NCBI GenBank assembly: GCA_002395225.1
Contig: DGWH01000134.1
Location: 105,846 to 169,845, forward strand
Reading direction: 5' to 3'
DNA length: 64,000 nt
Source: Christensenella sp. UBA4263
GTDB taxonomy: Bacteria; Bacillota; Clostridia; Christensenellales; Aristaeellaceae
The first letter of the stretch is position 1. Every line of letters starts with the position of its first letter. Made by a program: the position numbers and the translations under genes. The notes beneath the pieces are model-generated. The model did not search any database and was not told the DNA's origin. It saw only the letters and a list, made by a program, of their open reading frames with translations. Of this stretch, positions 7,796 through 16,581 are shown piece by piece.

Positions 7796-9985
7796 ATGAG
7801 TTGGTTTGATAAGCAAATCCGTCAGCGCAACGAAAGCGATCAGGGTCAGTTTGAGGATGCCATATTTGAAATGGCATCGGTTGTCTGGGGACGTTCGAGA
7901 GCCAGTGCTTTCGCAGACAAACAGACTCTGACAAAAGCGGCGATGGATGAAATTGTCAAGTATTTCCATTTTAAGCCTCATGATATTCCGGAGACCATCA
8001 CAGATCCCGATGAGCAGCTGGAACACTGCATGCGTCCGTTTGGCATCATGCACAGGAATGTGCGCCTGACAGAGGGCTGGTACAAGGATGCCTATGGGCC
8101 GATGCTGGCCAAACGGACAGATACAGATACCTGGGTTGCGCTTCTTCCGGGAAAGGTTAAGGGATATACCTATTTTGACCAGGAGAGCGGAGAAGCCAAA
8201 CAGATTAACCACAGCAATGTCAAGCTGTTTGCAGAGGATGCCATCTGTTTTTACAAGCCCCTTCCGCAGAAAGCCATCGGCATTCCCGATCTGATCATGT
8301 ACATGAAAGACTGCTTTTCCCTGAGTGACTTTCTGCACCTGATCGTAATTACGCTGATTCTGACACTGGCCGGAATGCTGCTGCCCAGAATCACGTATCT
8401 TCTGACCAGCCTGGTTTACCGGAGCGGCAGCATTCCCCTGCTCATTCATACAGCCGTTTTCGTGGTGATTACACTGGTTGCCCAGCAGGCGATTGCCATC
8501 ATCCGTGCCCTGACCATGAACCGCATCGAAACGAAAACCCGTTTAAGTGTCGAGGCGGCGATTATGATGCGGCTTCTTTCCCTTCCGGCGTCCTTTTTCA
8601 GGAATTATTCCTCAGGTGAACTGAGCAGCAGAATGCGGTCCGTCAATAATCTTTGCAATGTGATCCTGGGGAGCGGCATTTCGGTAGGTCTTACCTCGCT
8701 GTTTTCCCTGATGCATATCAAGCAGTTTTTTACCTTTGCGCCGGTGCTTTCCGTCCCTGCGCTTCTCATTGTCCTGACCACCATTGCGGTCAGCTCCATT
8801 TCCTCGATCATGCAGGTGAAGATCACCCAGCAGATGATGCAGAACGAGGCCAAAGAATCCGGAATGACCTTTTCGATGATCAATGGAATTGCCAAGATTA
8901 AGCTGGCCGGCGCCGAGAAACGCTTTTTTGCCCGGTGGGCAAAGACCTATGCCAAAAGCGCCGAGCTGAAATACAATCCCCCGATGTTTCTTAAGATCAA
9001 CTCCGTTCTGATCTCTGCGATTTCACTGGGCGGCACCATTGTTCTGTACTACCTGGCGGCGAGCAGCGGCGTTGAACCGGCAAAATACATGGCGTTCAAT
9101 GCCTCCTATGCCATTGTCATGGCGGCTTTTTCAGATCTTGCCCGGGTAGCGCTGACGGTTGCCCAGGTGAAGCCGATTCTCAATATGGCAGAACCGATTC
9201 TCAAGGCGACGCCTGAAATTGCGGAAAACAAGGAAATTCCTACCCGGATTTCCGGCGGCATTGAACTGAATAATGTTTCGTTCCGTTATACGGACACCTC
9301 GCCATGGATTGTGGATGACATGGACCTGAAAATCAAGCCGGGCGAATATGTGGCACTCGTCGGCCGGACCGGCTGCGGGAAGAGCACGCTGATCCGTCTT
9401 CTGCTGGGCTTTGAAAAGCCCCAGAAAGGTGCCATTTATTATGACGGGAAAGATATGAACTCGCTGGATCTTCGTGCACTGCGAAAGAAAATCGGTGTTG
9501 TCACGCAGGATGGTCATCTCTTCCAGGGAGATATTTATTCAAACATTGTCATTTCCAATCCCCAGCTGCTGCTGGAGGATGCCTGGGAGGCGGCAGAAAT
9601 TGCCAGCATTGCCGATGATATCCGGGCGATGCCGATGGGCATGCATACGCTGATCAGTGAAGGCGGCGGCGGCATCAGCGGCGGCCAGAAACAGCGGCTG
9701 ATGATTGCCCGTGCGGTGGCGACAAAGCCAAAGCTGCTTCTTCTTGACGAGGCCACCTCGGCGCTTGACAATATCACACAGAAACATGTGGCAGAAGCGC
9801 TGGACAAGCTGAAATGTACGCGAATTGTCATTGCGCATCGTCTCTCAACGATTCAGCACTGCGATCGTATTCTTGTGCTGGATCACGGCAAGATTGTCGA
9901 AGATGGAACCTACGAGCAGCTGATTGCTGCCGGCGGAACATTTGCGGATCTGGTTGCCCGTCAGCGCCTGGATACGGGTGCATAG
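7796..9985 (+). CDS. NHLM-type ABC transporter permease/ATPase with degenerate N-terminal domain
   Basis: A 729-residue half-transporter, the usual second ABC protein of NHLM export systems. The first 165 or so residues form a soluble domain with no catalytic Cys-His pair; it contains the family-like WVALLPG and GYTYFD strands and may bind the leader without cutting it. Six membrane helices span about residues 180-460, then the ATPase: Walker A GRTGCGKST at about 523, signature ISGGQKQR, Walker B LLLLDEATSALD and H-loop IAHRLST. Its two-ABC architecture with the gene at 5600 suggests a heterodimer in which only one partner cleaves. About 110 untranslated bases separate it from the peptide gene. 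Confidence 0.88.
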   Translation: MSWFDKQIRQRNESDQGQFEDAIFEMASVVWGRSRASAFADKQTLTKAAMDEIVKYFHFKPHDIPETITDPDEQLEHCMRPFGIMHRNVRLTEGWYKDAYGPMLAKRTDTDTWVALLPGKVKGYTYFDQESGEAKQINHSNVKLFAEDAICFYKPLPQKAIGIPDLIMYMKDCFSLSDFLHLIVITLILTLAGMLLPRITYLLTSLVYRSGSIPLLIHTAVFVVITLVAQQAIAIIRALTMNRIETKTRLSVEAAIMMRLLSLPASFFRNYSSGELSSRMRSVNNLCNVILGSGISVGLTSLFSLMHIKQFFTFAPVLSVPALLIVLTTIAVSSISSIMQVKITQQMMQNEAKESGMTFSMINGIAKIKLAGAEKRFFARWAKTYAKSAELKYNPPMFLKINSVLISAISLGGTIVLYYLAASSGVEPAKYMAFNASYAIVMAAFSDLARVALTVAQVKPILNMAEPILKATPEIAENKEIPTRISGGIELNNVSFRYTDTSPWIVDDMDLKIKPGEYVALVGRTGCGKSTLIRLLLGFEKPQKGAIYYDGKDMNSLDLRALRKKIGVVTQDGHLFQGDIYSNIVISNPQLLLEDAWEAAEIASIADDIRAMPMGMHTLISEGGGGISGGQKQRLMIARAVATKPKLLLLDEATSALDNITQKHVAEALDKLKCTRIVIAHRLSTIQHCDRILVLDHGKIVEDGTYEQLIAAGGTFADLVARQRLDTGA

Positions 9986-10054
9986 TTTTTCCGTATGTTA
10001 CTGCCAGAGGACGCCTCTGATTCGTATATACAGTCAGAAAAACGTTCCATCTGG

Positions 10055-10073
10055 AAACACACACCGTGTGTTT
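10055..10073 (+). other. Small hairpin in front of the leader-peptide gene
   Basis: An 8-bp perfect stem (AAACACAC with GTGTGTTT) and a 3-base loop, followed at once by GAAAGGAGGGG. A second 6-bp hairpin (CAGAGG/CCTCTG) lies at 10005-10019. Neither has a T run, so they are not terminators. They could set mRNA stability between the exporter part and the peptide-sigma part. Confidence 0.4.
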
Positions 10074-10098
10074 GGGAGAAGAAAGGAGGGGTGAAGGC

Positions 10099-10293
10099 AT
10101 GGAACGAAGACTCTTACAGCTATTTGATTATCAGCGTTTTGCCGGAAATCCCGTATTGCAGAGTATGATTGACAGAACAGAAAGCCGATACGGTATTGTT
10201 TCACTGGCAGACGAAGATCTTGCAAATCTTTCTGCAGCAGGCGATTCAGTCATTACCGGCGGATACAAAAAGCCGGAGGACGACCTTAAATGA
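10099..10293 (+). CDS. Leader-type small peptide, candidate cargo of the NHLP exporter or sigma partner
   Basis: A 64-residue protein with no signal peptide or membrane helix. Residues 1-30 (starting MERRLLQLFDYQRFAG) look helical. Residues 36-48, LADEDLANLSAAG, fit the double-glycine-type consensus in which acidic and hydrophobic residues precede a Gly/Ala pair recognised by C39 peptidases. Cleavage after Ala-Gly would release the 16-residue peptide DSVITGGYKKPEDDLK. A second possible site is the Gly-Gly inside that tail. No Cys is present and no modifying enzyme is nearby, so the product would be unmodified. The start at 10099 has AAAGGAGGGG upstream. Its stop overlaps the sigma factor start (ATGA), which implies coupled translation. 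It could be a signal peptide, a bacteriocin-like cargo or an exported anti-sigma factor; I cannot tell which. Confidence 0.72.
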   Translation: MERRLLQLFDYQRFAGNPVLQSMIDRTESRYGIVSLADEDLANLSAAGDSVITGGYKKPEDDLK

Positions 10294-10775
10294 ATCAGAA
10301 GCCTGATCTTGAGCAGATCTATAATGCGTATTATGGAAAGATCATGGCATATATCCGGAGCAGAATAACCAGTTATGCGGTGGCTGAGGATCTATGCCAG
10401 GATGTTTTTGAAAAAATTGCCCGTATGCTCGTGAATTATGATTCTGAACGTGCTTCGGTTTCCACTTGGATTTATACCATTGCCAGAAACAGGGTCATTG
10501 ATTACTACAGAACCTCCCATCCCTCCTCGGAACTTCCGGAGGATCTGCCCCTGGACTCTGAAATTGATGATGATCTGATCAAAGAAGATACGCTGAATGA
10601 ACTGACGGCAGCCCTTGGAAAACTGCCGGCGGAATTAAGGGATATTATTATTTTGCGTTATTCGAGCAATCTGCCGCTGACGGAGATTGCGGAACGGATG
10701 CACCTGAGTTACGGCGCCGTGAAGCTGCGCCATCAGAAAGCGCTGGATCTTCTCCGCAAAGAGATGGCGCAGTAG
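10290..10775 (+). CDS. ECF-type RNA polymerase sigma factor
   Basis: A 161-residue sigma-70 family factor with region 2 (AEDLCQDVFEKIARM, then VSTWIYTIARNRVIDYYR, which opens the -10 region) and region 4 (LPAELRDIIILRYSSNL with the helix-turn-helix LTEIAERMHLSYGAVK). It lacks regions 1 and 3, as expected for an ECF factor. The start ATG overlaps the stop of the leader-like peptide by four bases, with GGAGG ten bases upstream. No anti-sigma gene follows; a terminator comes directly after. Its place at the end of the export operon suggests that it responds to, or drives, peptide export. Its target promoters are not evident in this window. Confidence 0.9.
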   Translation: MNQKPDLEQIYNAYYGKIMAYIRSRITSYAVAEDLCQDVFEKIARMLVNYDSERASVSTWIYTIARNRVIDYYRTSHPSSELPEDLPLDSEIDDDLIKEDTLNELTAALGKLPAELRDIIILRYSSNLPLTEIAERMHLSYGAVKLRHQKALDLLRKEMAQ

Positions 10776-10821
10776 CCGGTTAACGGAGGGATGCGGCCAG
10801 ATCCTGGCTTTGAGACAGAAA

Positions 10822-10855
10822 GAGGGAGAGACAAGGTTGTCTCTCCCCCTTTTTG
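10822..10855 (+). terminator. Intrinsic terminator of the export-sigma operon
   Basis: The stem GGGAGAGACA pairs with TGTCTCTCCC around a small loop and is followed by CCTTTTTG. It closes the operon that begins at 5171. Confidence 0.85.
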
Positions 10856-10867
10856 TATGCTGTCCGT

Positions 10868-11608
10868 TTAAATGTGCCTGAGAAACCAGTCTCTGACAGC
10901 GTCTGTCATCTGTTCCAGATGATAATCATAACAGTGGTTATCCCCCGGAATGGTGACGAATTCACAGTCTGAATACATCTTTGCCGCTTTCACGCCGTAT
11001 TCATACGGAACGGCTTCATCCGCATCGCCATGGACCAGGAGAACCGGCTTGTGAAAACGCTCAATCGAATCCTCCACATGGATCATCTGTGCAACCCGGG
11101 CGTAATTGCCCTTCAACGGCTTGTCGTGCCAGGCACCCAGGATGTCGGGAATGTGATTGGGATCAAAGGACTGCCCCAGCAGTTCTCCCTCCCTGGCCTT
11201 TTCCGGAATCATCCATGCCGGTGAAAGCGGCAGAATGCCGTCAAGACGATCCTGCTCCATGGCACCCAGCAGCATGGTGGTCAGACCTCCCTGCGAATGA
11301 CCGCCAACGTAAAGTTTGGAAACAAAAGGCAGAGACCGGGCATAATCCAGGATGGCCAGGCCGTTGGAAAGCCATTTGTACAGGGTGTGATCTTCAAATT
11401 TCCCGTCACTGCTGCCATGGCCGTACATATCGACACGAAGTGTCGCAATGCCCAGATCATTGGCCGTTTTGGCAAAGGCCAGGATGTGCCGTTCCATGAC
11501 ATGTCCGGTAAACCCGTGAATGATGACAAGAAGCGGCTGCTTTTCCGGACTGTTTTCCGGCCGGTCCAGAATGGCATTCAGCCGGATTCCGTCGTCTAAA
11601 ATAACCAT
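10868..11608 (-). CDS. Alpha/beta hydrolase, Est1E-like feruloyl/cinnamoyl esterase
   Basis: A 246-residue cytoplasmic serine esterase. The oxyanion region HGFTGH, nucleophile elbow GHSQGG (Ser105), Asp197 in HGDADE and His225 in DNHCYDYH make a full triad. From memory, the positions and length match Est1E, the rumen Butyrivibrio feruloyl esterase, so release of ferulate-type acids from plant cell wall fragments is likely. The absence of a signal peptide means it acts on imported, feruloylated oligosaccharides. The start has a GGGGAG site. It stands before (downstream of) a TPR gene on the same strand with 36 bases between, so the two may be co-transcribed. Acetyl or other short-chain ester substrates remain possible. 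Confidence 0.85.
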   Translation of the reverse strand: MVILDDGIRLNAILDRPENSPEKQPLLVIIHGFTGHVMERHILAFAKTANDLGIATLRVDMYGHGSSDGKFEDHTLYKWLSNGLAILDYARSLPFVSKLYVGGHSQGGLTTMLLGAMEQDRLDGILPLSPAWMIPEKAREGELLGQSFDPNHIPDILGAWHDKPLKGNYARVAQMIHVEDSIERFHKPVLLVHGDADEAVPYEYGVKAAKMYSDCEFVTIPGDNHCYDYHLEQMTDAVRDWFLRHI

Positions 11609-11644
11609 TTACTGCTCCCCTTCCGTTTTTGAAAAATGAGTGCT

Positions 11645-12667
11645 TTACATAACGATGTTTTTCTCAGCCAGCATATCCATAAATGACTGGTCTTCCGTTG
11701 AGCCGGAAAGGTCGTACGCAATCCGGATGTAATAATTCGCACGATCATAATCTCCGTCCAGATAGGACTCGGTTGCGTTAAATCTGGCAAGCTGGATAAT
11801 CTTTTCATCCGGAACGAGGGGGTATCCGCAGGCTTTTGAACTCTGTTCAAGCTGTTCATCATTGGCCCACTGGAAGGACTTTCCATACATTTTCCCCAGC
11901 TGATAGAGAGCGCCTGCCGCAATTTCCTTTCCCCCGTATCGGCTGCTGAGGGTAAAGCAGGCCCGCGCATCCTCCGGCTGTTCCGTTTTTCCATAGTAAT
12001 AGCCCAGATTGAAATACAGCTCAGCCATGTGAATTCGTGAAAAAGCGGTGCTAAAACGGTCAATGGTCAGTGCATAAAGCATGTCCATGTCCTCGTTCGT
12101 TTTATACGCTTCCGCGAGCAGGATGGAAGCGTTGTGACTGACGGGATTCCATGCCAGCGCATGTCCGAGGGAGGTAATCGCCTCTTCGGTTCTGCCGAGG
12201 ATAAGGAGAAGACTTCCGTGCAGGGACAGCAGATCACAGCTTGGAATCGGTGATTGGTGCAGCTGCCTGGAAGGCTCCAGCATCTCAAATAAATCCAGTT
12301 CAAACAGTTCACTGAAACTCTGGACATCCGCTTCGGACTGAATGTATTCCGTTATCGGCATGATTTTTGAGACAAGCCCGTCGATTTCCTCCAGTGCTTC
12401 CTCGAATAACCCCTGCTCTTTCAGATGAGTGGCTTTTGCGTAAATGGTCCAGATGTGTTCCAGATTTTTTTCGATAAATTCTTCCACAAGGGAATAAATC
12501 CCTGGCTGTGAAAGATGTTCCGCCATCTGCTCAAACAGATCTGCCGGCAGTTCCTCCTCATCCATTTCATCTGTCTGGAGTGCTTCCTGAGAAAGATCCT
12601 CAGAACTGCAGATGTCGTCTTTCTTGGGATAATCCTGAATCTCCCGGGGAAGGTCTTCTCTATCCAA
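11645..12667 (-). CDS. Tetratricopeptide-repeat protein of unknown role
   Basis: A 340-residue soluble acidic protein. A disordered, Asp/Glu-rich N-terminus of about 45 residues is followed by helical repeats; TPR-like pairs are visible at LLSLHGSLLLILGRTEEAITSLGHAL (split across residues about 145-170), HMAELYFNLGYYYGKTEQPEDA and GALYQLGKMYGKS. Such repeats bind protein partners, but no enzymatic domain is attached. I take TTG at 12667 as the start because GGAGG lies eight bases upstream; the GTG further out overlaps the ribosome binding site. A very good promoter lies at 12734-12762. Function unknown. Confidence 0.75.
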   Translation of the reverse strand: MDREDLPREIQDYPKKDDICSSEDLSQEALQTDEMDEEELPADLFEQMAEHLSQPGIYSLVEEFIEKNLEHIWTIYAKATHLKEQGLFEEALEEIDGLVSKIMPITEYIQSEADVQSFSELFELDLFEMLEPSRQLHQSPIPSCDLLSLHGSLLLILGRTEEAITSLGHALAWNPVSHNASILLAEAYKTNEDMDMLYALTIDRFSTAFSRIHMAELYFNLGYYYGKTEQPEDARACFTLSSRYGGKEIAAGALYQLGKMYGKSFQWANDEQLEQSSKACGYPLVPDEKIIQLARFNATESYLDGDYDRANYYIRIAYDLSGSTEDQSFMDMLAEKNIVM

Positions 12668-12733
12668 TTCTGACACCTCCTGACCATCTGAAATACCAGA
12701 CTGTTTGTATTTGCCTGTTCTGTATTTGACGCT

Positions 12734-12762
12734 ATTCTAGTAAAGAATCGGTTGTTTGTCAA
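12734..12762 (-). promoter_or_regulatory. Sigma-A promoter for the TPR/esterase pair
   Basis: On the minus strand: TTGACA, a 17-base spacer, TAGAAT. Near consensus, about 65 bases before the TPR gene start. Confidence 0.7.
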
Positions 12763-12851
12763 CGCCTGTTTCGGGGCTCCGCGACGGACAGAAAGCCCCT
12801 TTCAGCGAAGCAGCTGTATCGGATTTCCTGCATGCCTGAGCAGAAGCGGCT

Positions 12852-14852
12852 TCAGACATTTTCCTCCAGGATGACAAAGCTCCATGGGGCGAGAACGGCT
12901 GCCTCTGTGCTGATTCCGCCGTTGATCAGGTCACGCATTCCGGGGGTGCAGTGCGCGGTCTGCGTTTTTGCGGAGTAGTTAAAGATGTACAGGATCTGCT
13001 TCCCCTCTGCGTTCCGTCCACGGCGCTCAATGATCGGGAAACGGTTTTCGGAATGCAGCACACCTGCCTTTTCGCAGGTATTGCGGATAATCCAGGTGAG
13101 CATTTCCGGATCCGGCTGACAGCCGAGATAGGTGGCGCATCCCCTGCCGAAGCTGTGCCGGGTGACGGCAGAATAGCGTTCATAGGCAGGATGGGCATAC
13201 TTGACCAGCGTTTCCGTTTCGGCGCAGGGATTCAGCAGCTCCATAAACTGCCCGGCCCGGCCCTGAACGGATGCATCCGGGGTGATCAGTCCGACGTCAT
13301 CCGGAACGGTAAAGTGCTGGTAGGTGATTCCGCAGATCTCACTGAGACGGTGCGGCTGCCGGTCTGACCAGACACGGTTGTTTTCATCGGCAAAGCCGCT
13401 CTTGTACGTCGCAAGGACATGCCCGCCGTTTTCGCAGTAACGGCAGATCTGGGCCAGCAGCTCATCGGAGGCGGCGTACAGGGCGGGAATGATGACAAGA
13501 TCATAGCGGGCCATCTCGTTTCCGGCATTTTGCGGAAAGAGAAAGTCGCATTCCACGTTGTTTTCGTACAGTGCCTGATAAATGCTCATCAGGACATCAT
13601 TATATCGGAACTGTCCGGAAAAGCCGGAAATCGGGAAATAGTCAATGGCGGTAAGGGCGGTATTGCTGACAAGCACGGCGGTGCGGTTCTTTTTTGTCAG
13701 CCCCCAAAGATGCGGCGCCAGTTCCCGGAATTCTTTTCCGATTACCTTTGCGGCCTGATAGGTTTCATTTTCTTCGAAATCGTGGGAAAGCAGTCCCTTC
13801 CAGTAGGTTTCAAAGCTGTTGTGAAGGGAGTGCCAGTGCCAGTATTCGACCAGGACGGCCCCGCTGGCCAGATGAGAAAAGGCCTGCAGACGAAGCTGAC
13901 CGTCATAGGGCATCCACTCCGGGAACCCCTGCGCCTCGGTTTCCAGGACCAGATAATTCCCGTTTCCTGCAGACCGGGTCAGATCGCCGCCAAAGGCGAT
14001 TTCCATCCCGGTCAGTCTGGACTGAGACGGATGGTAGATATCGACGCCCAGCACGGTGGTTGCCTTCGCATCCTCAAAGACATCGACCTCCCCATTGAGC
14101 CCGTAGGAATAGCCGACCCAGTTTAAATCCGTATTGTGTGTGATAAACTGGTCTTTGCGAAGATAAGGTTCGACGATCTGCCGCTGCCACATCAGGAAGT
14201 CTGCTGCGACCGTGCGCAGATACCGTTTAAATTCGGCCCCCAGGCTCCCGTTGATGGTCCCCCGTACATCCGGGACATCTTCCCAGGCATCAATGCGATT
14301 GCTCCAGTAGTCCAGACCGAAAGCACGGTTGCAGGCTTCGGTGCTGTTGTTGAATTTCTTTTTCAGATAACGGACGAATCCCTGCTGAACATTCGGACCG
14401 GCGGTTCCATACGCCTTGGTTTCATTATCCAGCTGCACACCGATCACGTTCGGATAATGAATGCAGGTTTCCATCATCTTCCGGATAATCCGCTCGGCGT
14501 GGAACAGGTAGGCCGGATGGGTAATATCCATGTTCTGGCGGCGTCCATATAGTTCTTTCCCCTTCTCCGTGACGGCCAGAATTTCCGGATAGGCGCGTGC
14601 CAGCCAGGAAGGGATCGCATACGTTGGTGTACCGAGGATGACAGAAATGCCGGCAGCCTGCATGGCCTCAATCACCCGGGTCAGATGAGAGGTGTCAAAT
14701 ACGCCTGGCTGCGGCTCCATGGTGCTCCATGTGCTCTCCCCGATGCGCACTACATTAATGCCGGCGGCCTTCATCATCTGAATGTCTTTATCCAGACGGT
14801 CATAAGGCATGTATTCATCGTAATAGGCAACCCCATACAGCAGTTTATTCAT
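12852..14852 (-). CDS. Beta-galactosidase, glycoside hydrolase family 42
   Basis: A 666-residue intracellular enzyme cleaving terminal beta-galactosides. The GH42 barrel begins with YGVAYYDEYMPYDR. The acid/base Glu144 lies in QLDNETKAYG, and the likely nucleophile Glu304 lies in VLETEAQGF, with EYWHWHSLH downstream. The C-terminal half has the GH42 trimerisation (glutaminase-like) domain and a small beta domain ending with FNYSAKT. There is no signal peptide. The ribosome binding site is weak (GGAAAAG). Length is usual for GH42. It may act on galacto-oligosaccharides or galactan side chains, together with the kinases to its right, but no dedicated transporter adjoins it. Confidence 0.92.
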   Translation of the reverse strand: MNKLLYGVAYYDEYMPYDRLDKDIQMMKAAGINVVRIGESTWSTMEPQPGVFDTSHLTRVIEAMQAAGISVILGTPTYAIPSWLARAYPEILAVTEKGKELYGRRQNMDITHPAYLFHAERIIRKMMETCIHYPNVIGVQLDNETKAYGTAGPNVQQGFVRYLKKKFNNSTEACNRAFGLDYWSNRIDAWEDVPDVRGTINGSLGAEFKRYLRTVAADFLMWQRQIVEPYLRKDQFITHNTDLNWVGYSYGLNGEVDVFEDAKATTVLGVDIYHPSQSRLTGMEIAFGGDLTRSAGNGNYLVLETEAQGFPEWMPYDGQLRLQAFSHLASGAVLVEYWHWHSLHNSFETYWKGLLSHDFEENETYQAAKVIGKEFRELAPHLWGLTKKNRTAVLVSNTALTAIDYFPISGFSGQFRYNDVLMSIYQALYENNVECDFLFPQNAGNEMARYDLVIIPALYAASDELLAQICRYCENGGHVLATYKSGFADENNRVWSDRQPHRLSEICGITYQHFTVPDDVGLITPDASVQGRAGQFMELLNPCAETETLVKYAHPAYERYSAVTRHSFGRGCATYLGCQPDPEMLTWIIRNTCEKAGVLHSENRFPIIERRGRNAEGKQILYIFNYSAKTQTAHCTPGMRDLINGGISTEAAVLAPWSFVILEENV

Positions 14853-14996
14853 GATTCGCTTTTCCGGGCACCGGCCTCACGGCACAATGGCGGCAGCTGC
14901 CCGTTCCTTTCTGGTGTGATTGTGATTCCTGACACGGACGATGATGTGCCGTTTTTCAGATAATCTGACTGAAATGCACATCCGATATCTGGAGAA

Positions 14997-15025
14997 ATTG
15001 TATCATTTTCCAGGCGGAAATTCAA
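14997..15025 (-). promoter_or_regulatory. Sigma-A promoter for the beta-galactosidase gene
   Basis: On the minus strand: TTGAAT, 17-base spacer, TACAAT. It leaves a leader of about 140 bases before the start codon. Confidence 0.6.
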
Positions 15026-15143
15026 GGAGCACTTCATCCGGAAGCGGGAGCACAAGGCGCCCCGGTCGCCGGGAAATGCACCGGACCGACATCTCTGTGT
15101 ATCGGAATGGTGCACGCTTGTTCTTTCTTTTTCCCACCGTCAA

Positions 15144-15152
15144 TGGTATAAT
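15144..15152 (+). promoter_or_regulatory. Extended -10 promoter for the MATE transporter
   Basis: TGG followed by TATAAT at 15147-15152. The -35 match is poor, so recognition would rely on the extended -10. Confidence 0.5.
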
Positions 15153-15210
15153 GCCCCAAAGAAGCCGGGAATTTTCAATTATTGGCTCATAAGGGAGAAC
15201 GAGCAATTCT

Positions 15211-16557
15211 ATGCAGAAAATGACACAGGGATCCATCCCTCTTCATCTGATTCGGTATGCACTGCCCATGATTCTGGGAAATCTGCTTCAGCTGACCTAT
15301 AACGCAGTGGATTCCATGATTATCGGGAAATGCCTGGGTGAGAATGCGCTGGCGGCGGTCAGCACATCCAATCCGATTATGACCATTGTCGTCCTTGGGG
15401 TTTCCGGACTCAGCATGGGTGCATCGGTACTGATGAGCCGGTTTTACGGCGCCAATGATACCGGGAAAGTGAAGCGTGAGTTTGCCACGAGTCTGGTGTT
15501 CAGTGTTATCTGTTCCCTGATCGTTTTTCTCCTGGGACTTGTCCTGTCCACTGCCCTGCTTCGCTGCATTCAAACACCGGAGGTCATCCTGCCGGAAGCG
15601 ACGGTTTATCTTCGCGTCATGTTCTTTGGGTTCCTTTTTACATTCCTGTATAATCTGCTGGCCGCGGCCATGAGGAGCCTGGGCGATTCCAAAACACCGC
15701 TGATTTCACTGTCGGTTTCCTGCGGCTTAAACATTGTGCTGGATCTGCTGTTTGTGGCGGTATTCCGGATGGGCGTATTTGGCGCGGCGTTCGCGACGGT
15801 TCTTTCGCAGATGGTATCGGTTTTTTCGCAGGTGGTGCTGATTTATCGGAAAATGCCGATTCTGCGGCTTTCGCGTGAAGATCTGCGGATGGACCGCTCG
15901 CTTCTCAGGGAAACCCTGTCGATTGGTTCCCTGACCGCGCTTCAGCAGTCTGCGCAGCCCATCGGAAAAGTCCTGATTCAGTCCGTGATCAATGCCCAGG
16001 GCGTGGCGGCGATCGGCGCATTCAATGCCGTCTGCCGCATTGATGATTTCGCCTGTATTCCGGCACAGAGCATCGGCTCTGCCATCATGACCTGCACCGC
16101 ACAGAATCGCGGAGGGAGCAGAGCAGACCGCTGCAGGGAAACCTTCCGGAAAGGTCTGCTGATTGCCCTGGCCTATTTCCCCATCATCTGTTCGGTGACG
16201 CTTTTGTTTGGACGCGGGATGGTCAGCATCCTTACCCCGGACCATGCAGATGAAATGATCCGGATGGGAACGTCCTATCTTTCCCTAAAAGCCTGGTTCT
16301 TCATCATGCCGTGCATCACCAACTCGATTCAGGGTTTCTTCCGGGGCATGACACGGATGAAAATTGTCCTGTTTTCCACGGTACTCCAGATTTCAATCCG
16401 TACCCTTTTTGTGAGCATTCTTGTTCCCCGCATCGGAATAACCGGTGAGGCGTGGGCCTGCTTTATCGGATGGATGGTTATGGCGATATGGGAGTTTGCC
16501 TATTACTTTGCCGTTCGGGAAAAGATGTACCAGTCTGTCGGAAATCATGCAAAATAA
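15211..16557 (+). CDS. MATE family efflux transporter
   Basis: A 448-residue membrane protein with twelve predicted helices in two homologous halves. The N-terminal PMILGNLLQLTYNAVDSMIIG and the mid-protein segment ALQQSAQPIGKVLIQSVINAQG are typical of the DinF/NorM-like branch. It exchanges sodium ions or protons for toxic compounds; the substrate cannot be read off. A PfkB kinase gene starts 24 bases after its stop, so the two are probably co-transcribed although their functions do not obviously connect. The start has GGGAG about 13 bases upstream; a second Met at 15220 is possible. Confidence 0.92.
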   Translation: MQKMTQGSIPLHLIRYALPMILGNLLQLTYNAVDSMIIGKCLGENALAAVSTSNPIMTIVVLGVSGLSMGASVLMSRFYGANDTGKVKREFATSLVFSVICSLIVFLLGLVLSTALLRCIQTPEVILPEATVYLRVMFFGFLFTFLYNLLAAAMRSLGDSKTPLISLSVSCGLNIVLDLLFVAVFRMGVFGAAFATVLSQMVSVFSQVVLIYRKMPILRLSREDLRMDRSLLRETLSIGSLTALQQSAQPIGKVLIQSVINAQGVAAIGAFNAVCRIDDFACIPAQSIGSAIMTCTAQNRGGSRADRCRETFRKGLLIALAYFPIICSVTLLFGRGMVSILTPDHADEMIRMGTSYLSLKAWFFIMPCITNSIQGFFRGMTRMKIVLFSTVLQISIRTLFVSILVPRIGITGEAWACFIGWMVMAIWEFAYYFAVREKMYQSVGNHAK

Positions 16558-16581
16558 CCAGAAATGAAAGGATCTGAAGGT

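Larger units (their letters stand above)
14853..15210. other. Divergent region between beta-galactosidase and MATE genes
   Basis: It contains one promoter per strand (14997-15025 leftward; an extended -10 at 15144-15152 rightward) and GC-rich inverted segments around 15055-15080. No gene with a ribosome binding site was found. Confidence 0.5.

Noticed and set aside
7490..8449. 319-residue minus-strand open frame
   Set aside because: It lies fully antisense to the two exporter genes, has no ribosome binding site and shows low-complexity back-translation features; a shadow of the real genes.
10005..10073. Terminator inside the export operon
   Set aside because: The two small hairpins lack U tracts, so continued transcription into the peptide and sigma genes is more likely.
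14853..15210. Guanidine-type riboswitch before the first MATE gene
   Set aside because: GC-rich inverted segments are present but the predicted transcription start lies after them and no class consensus is visible.
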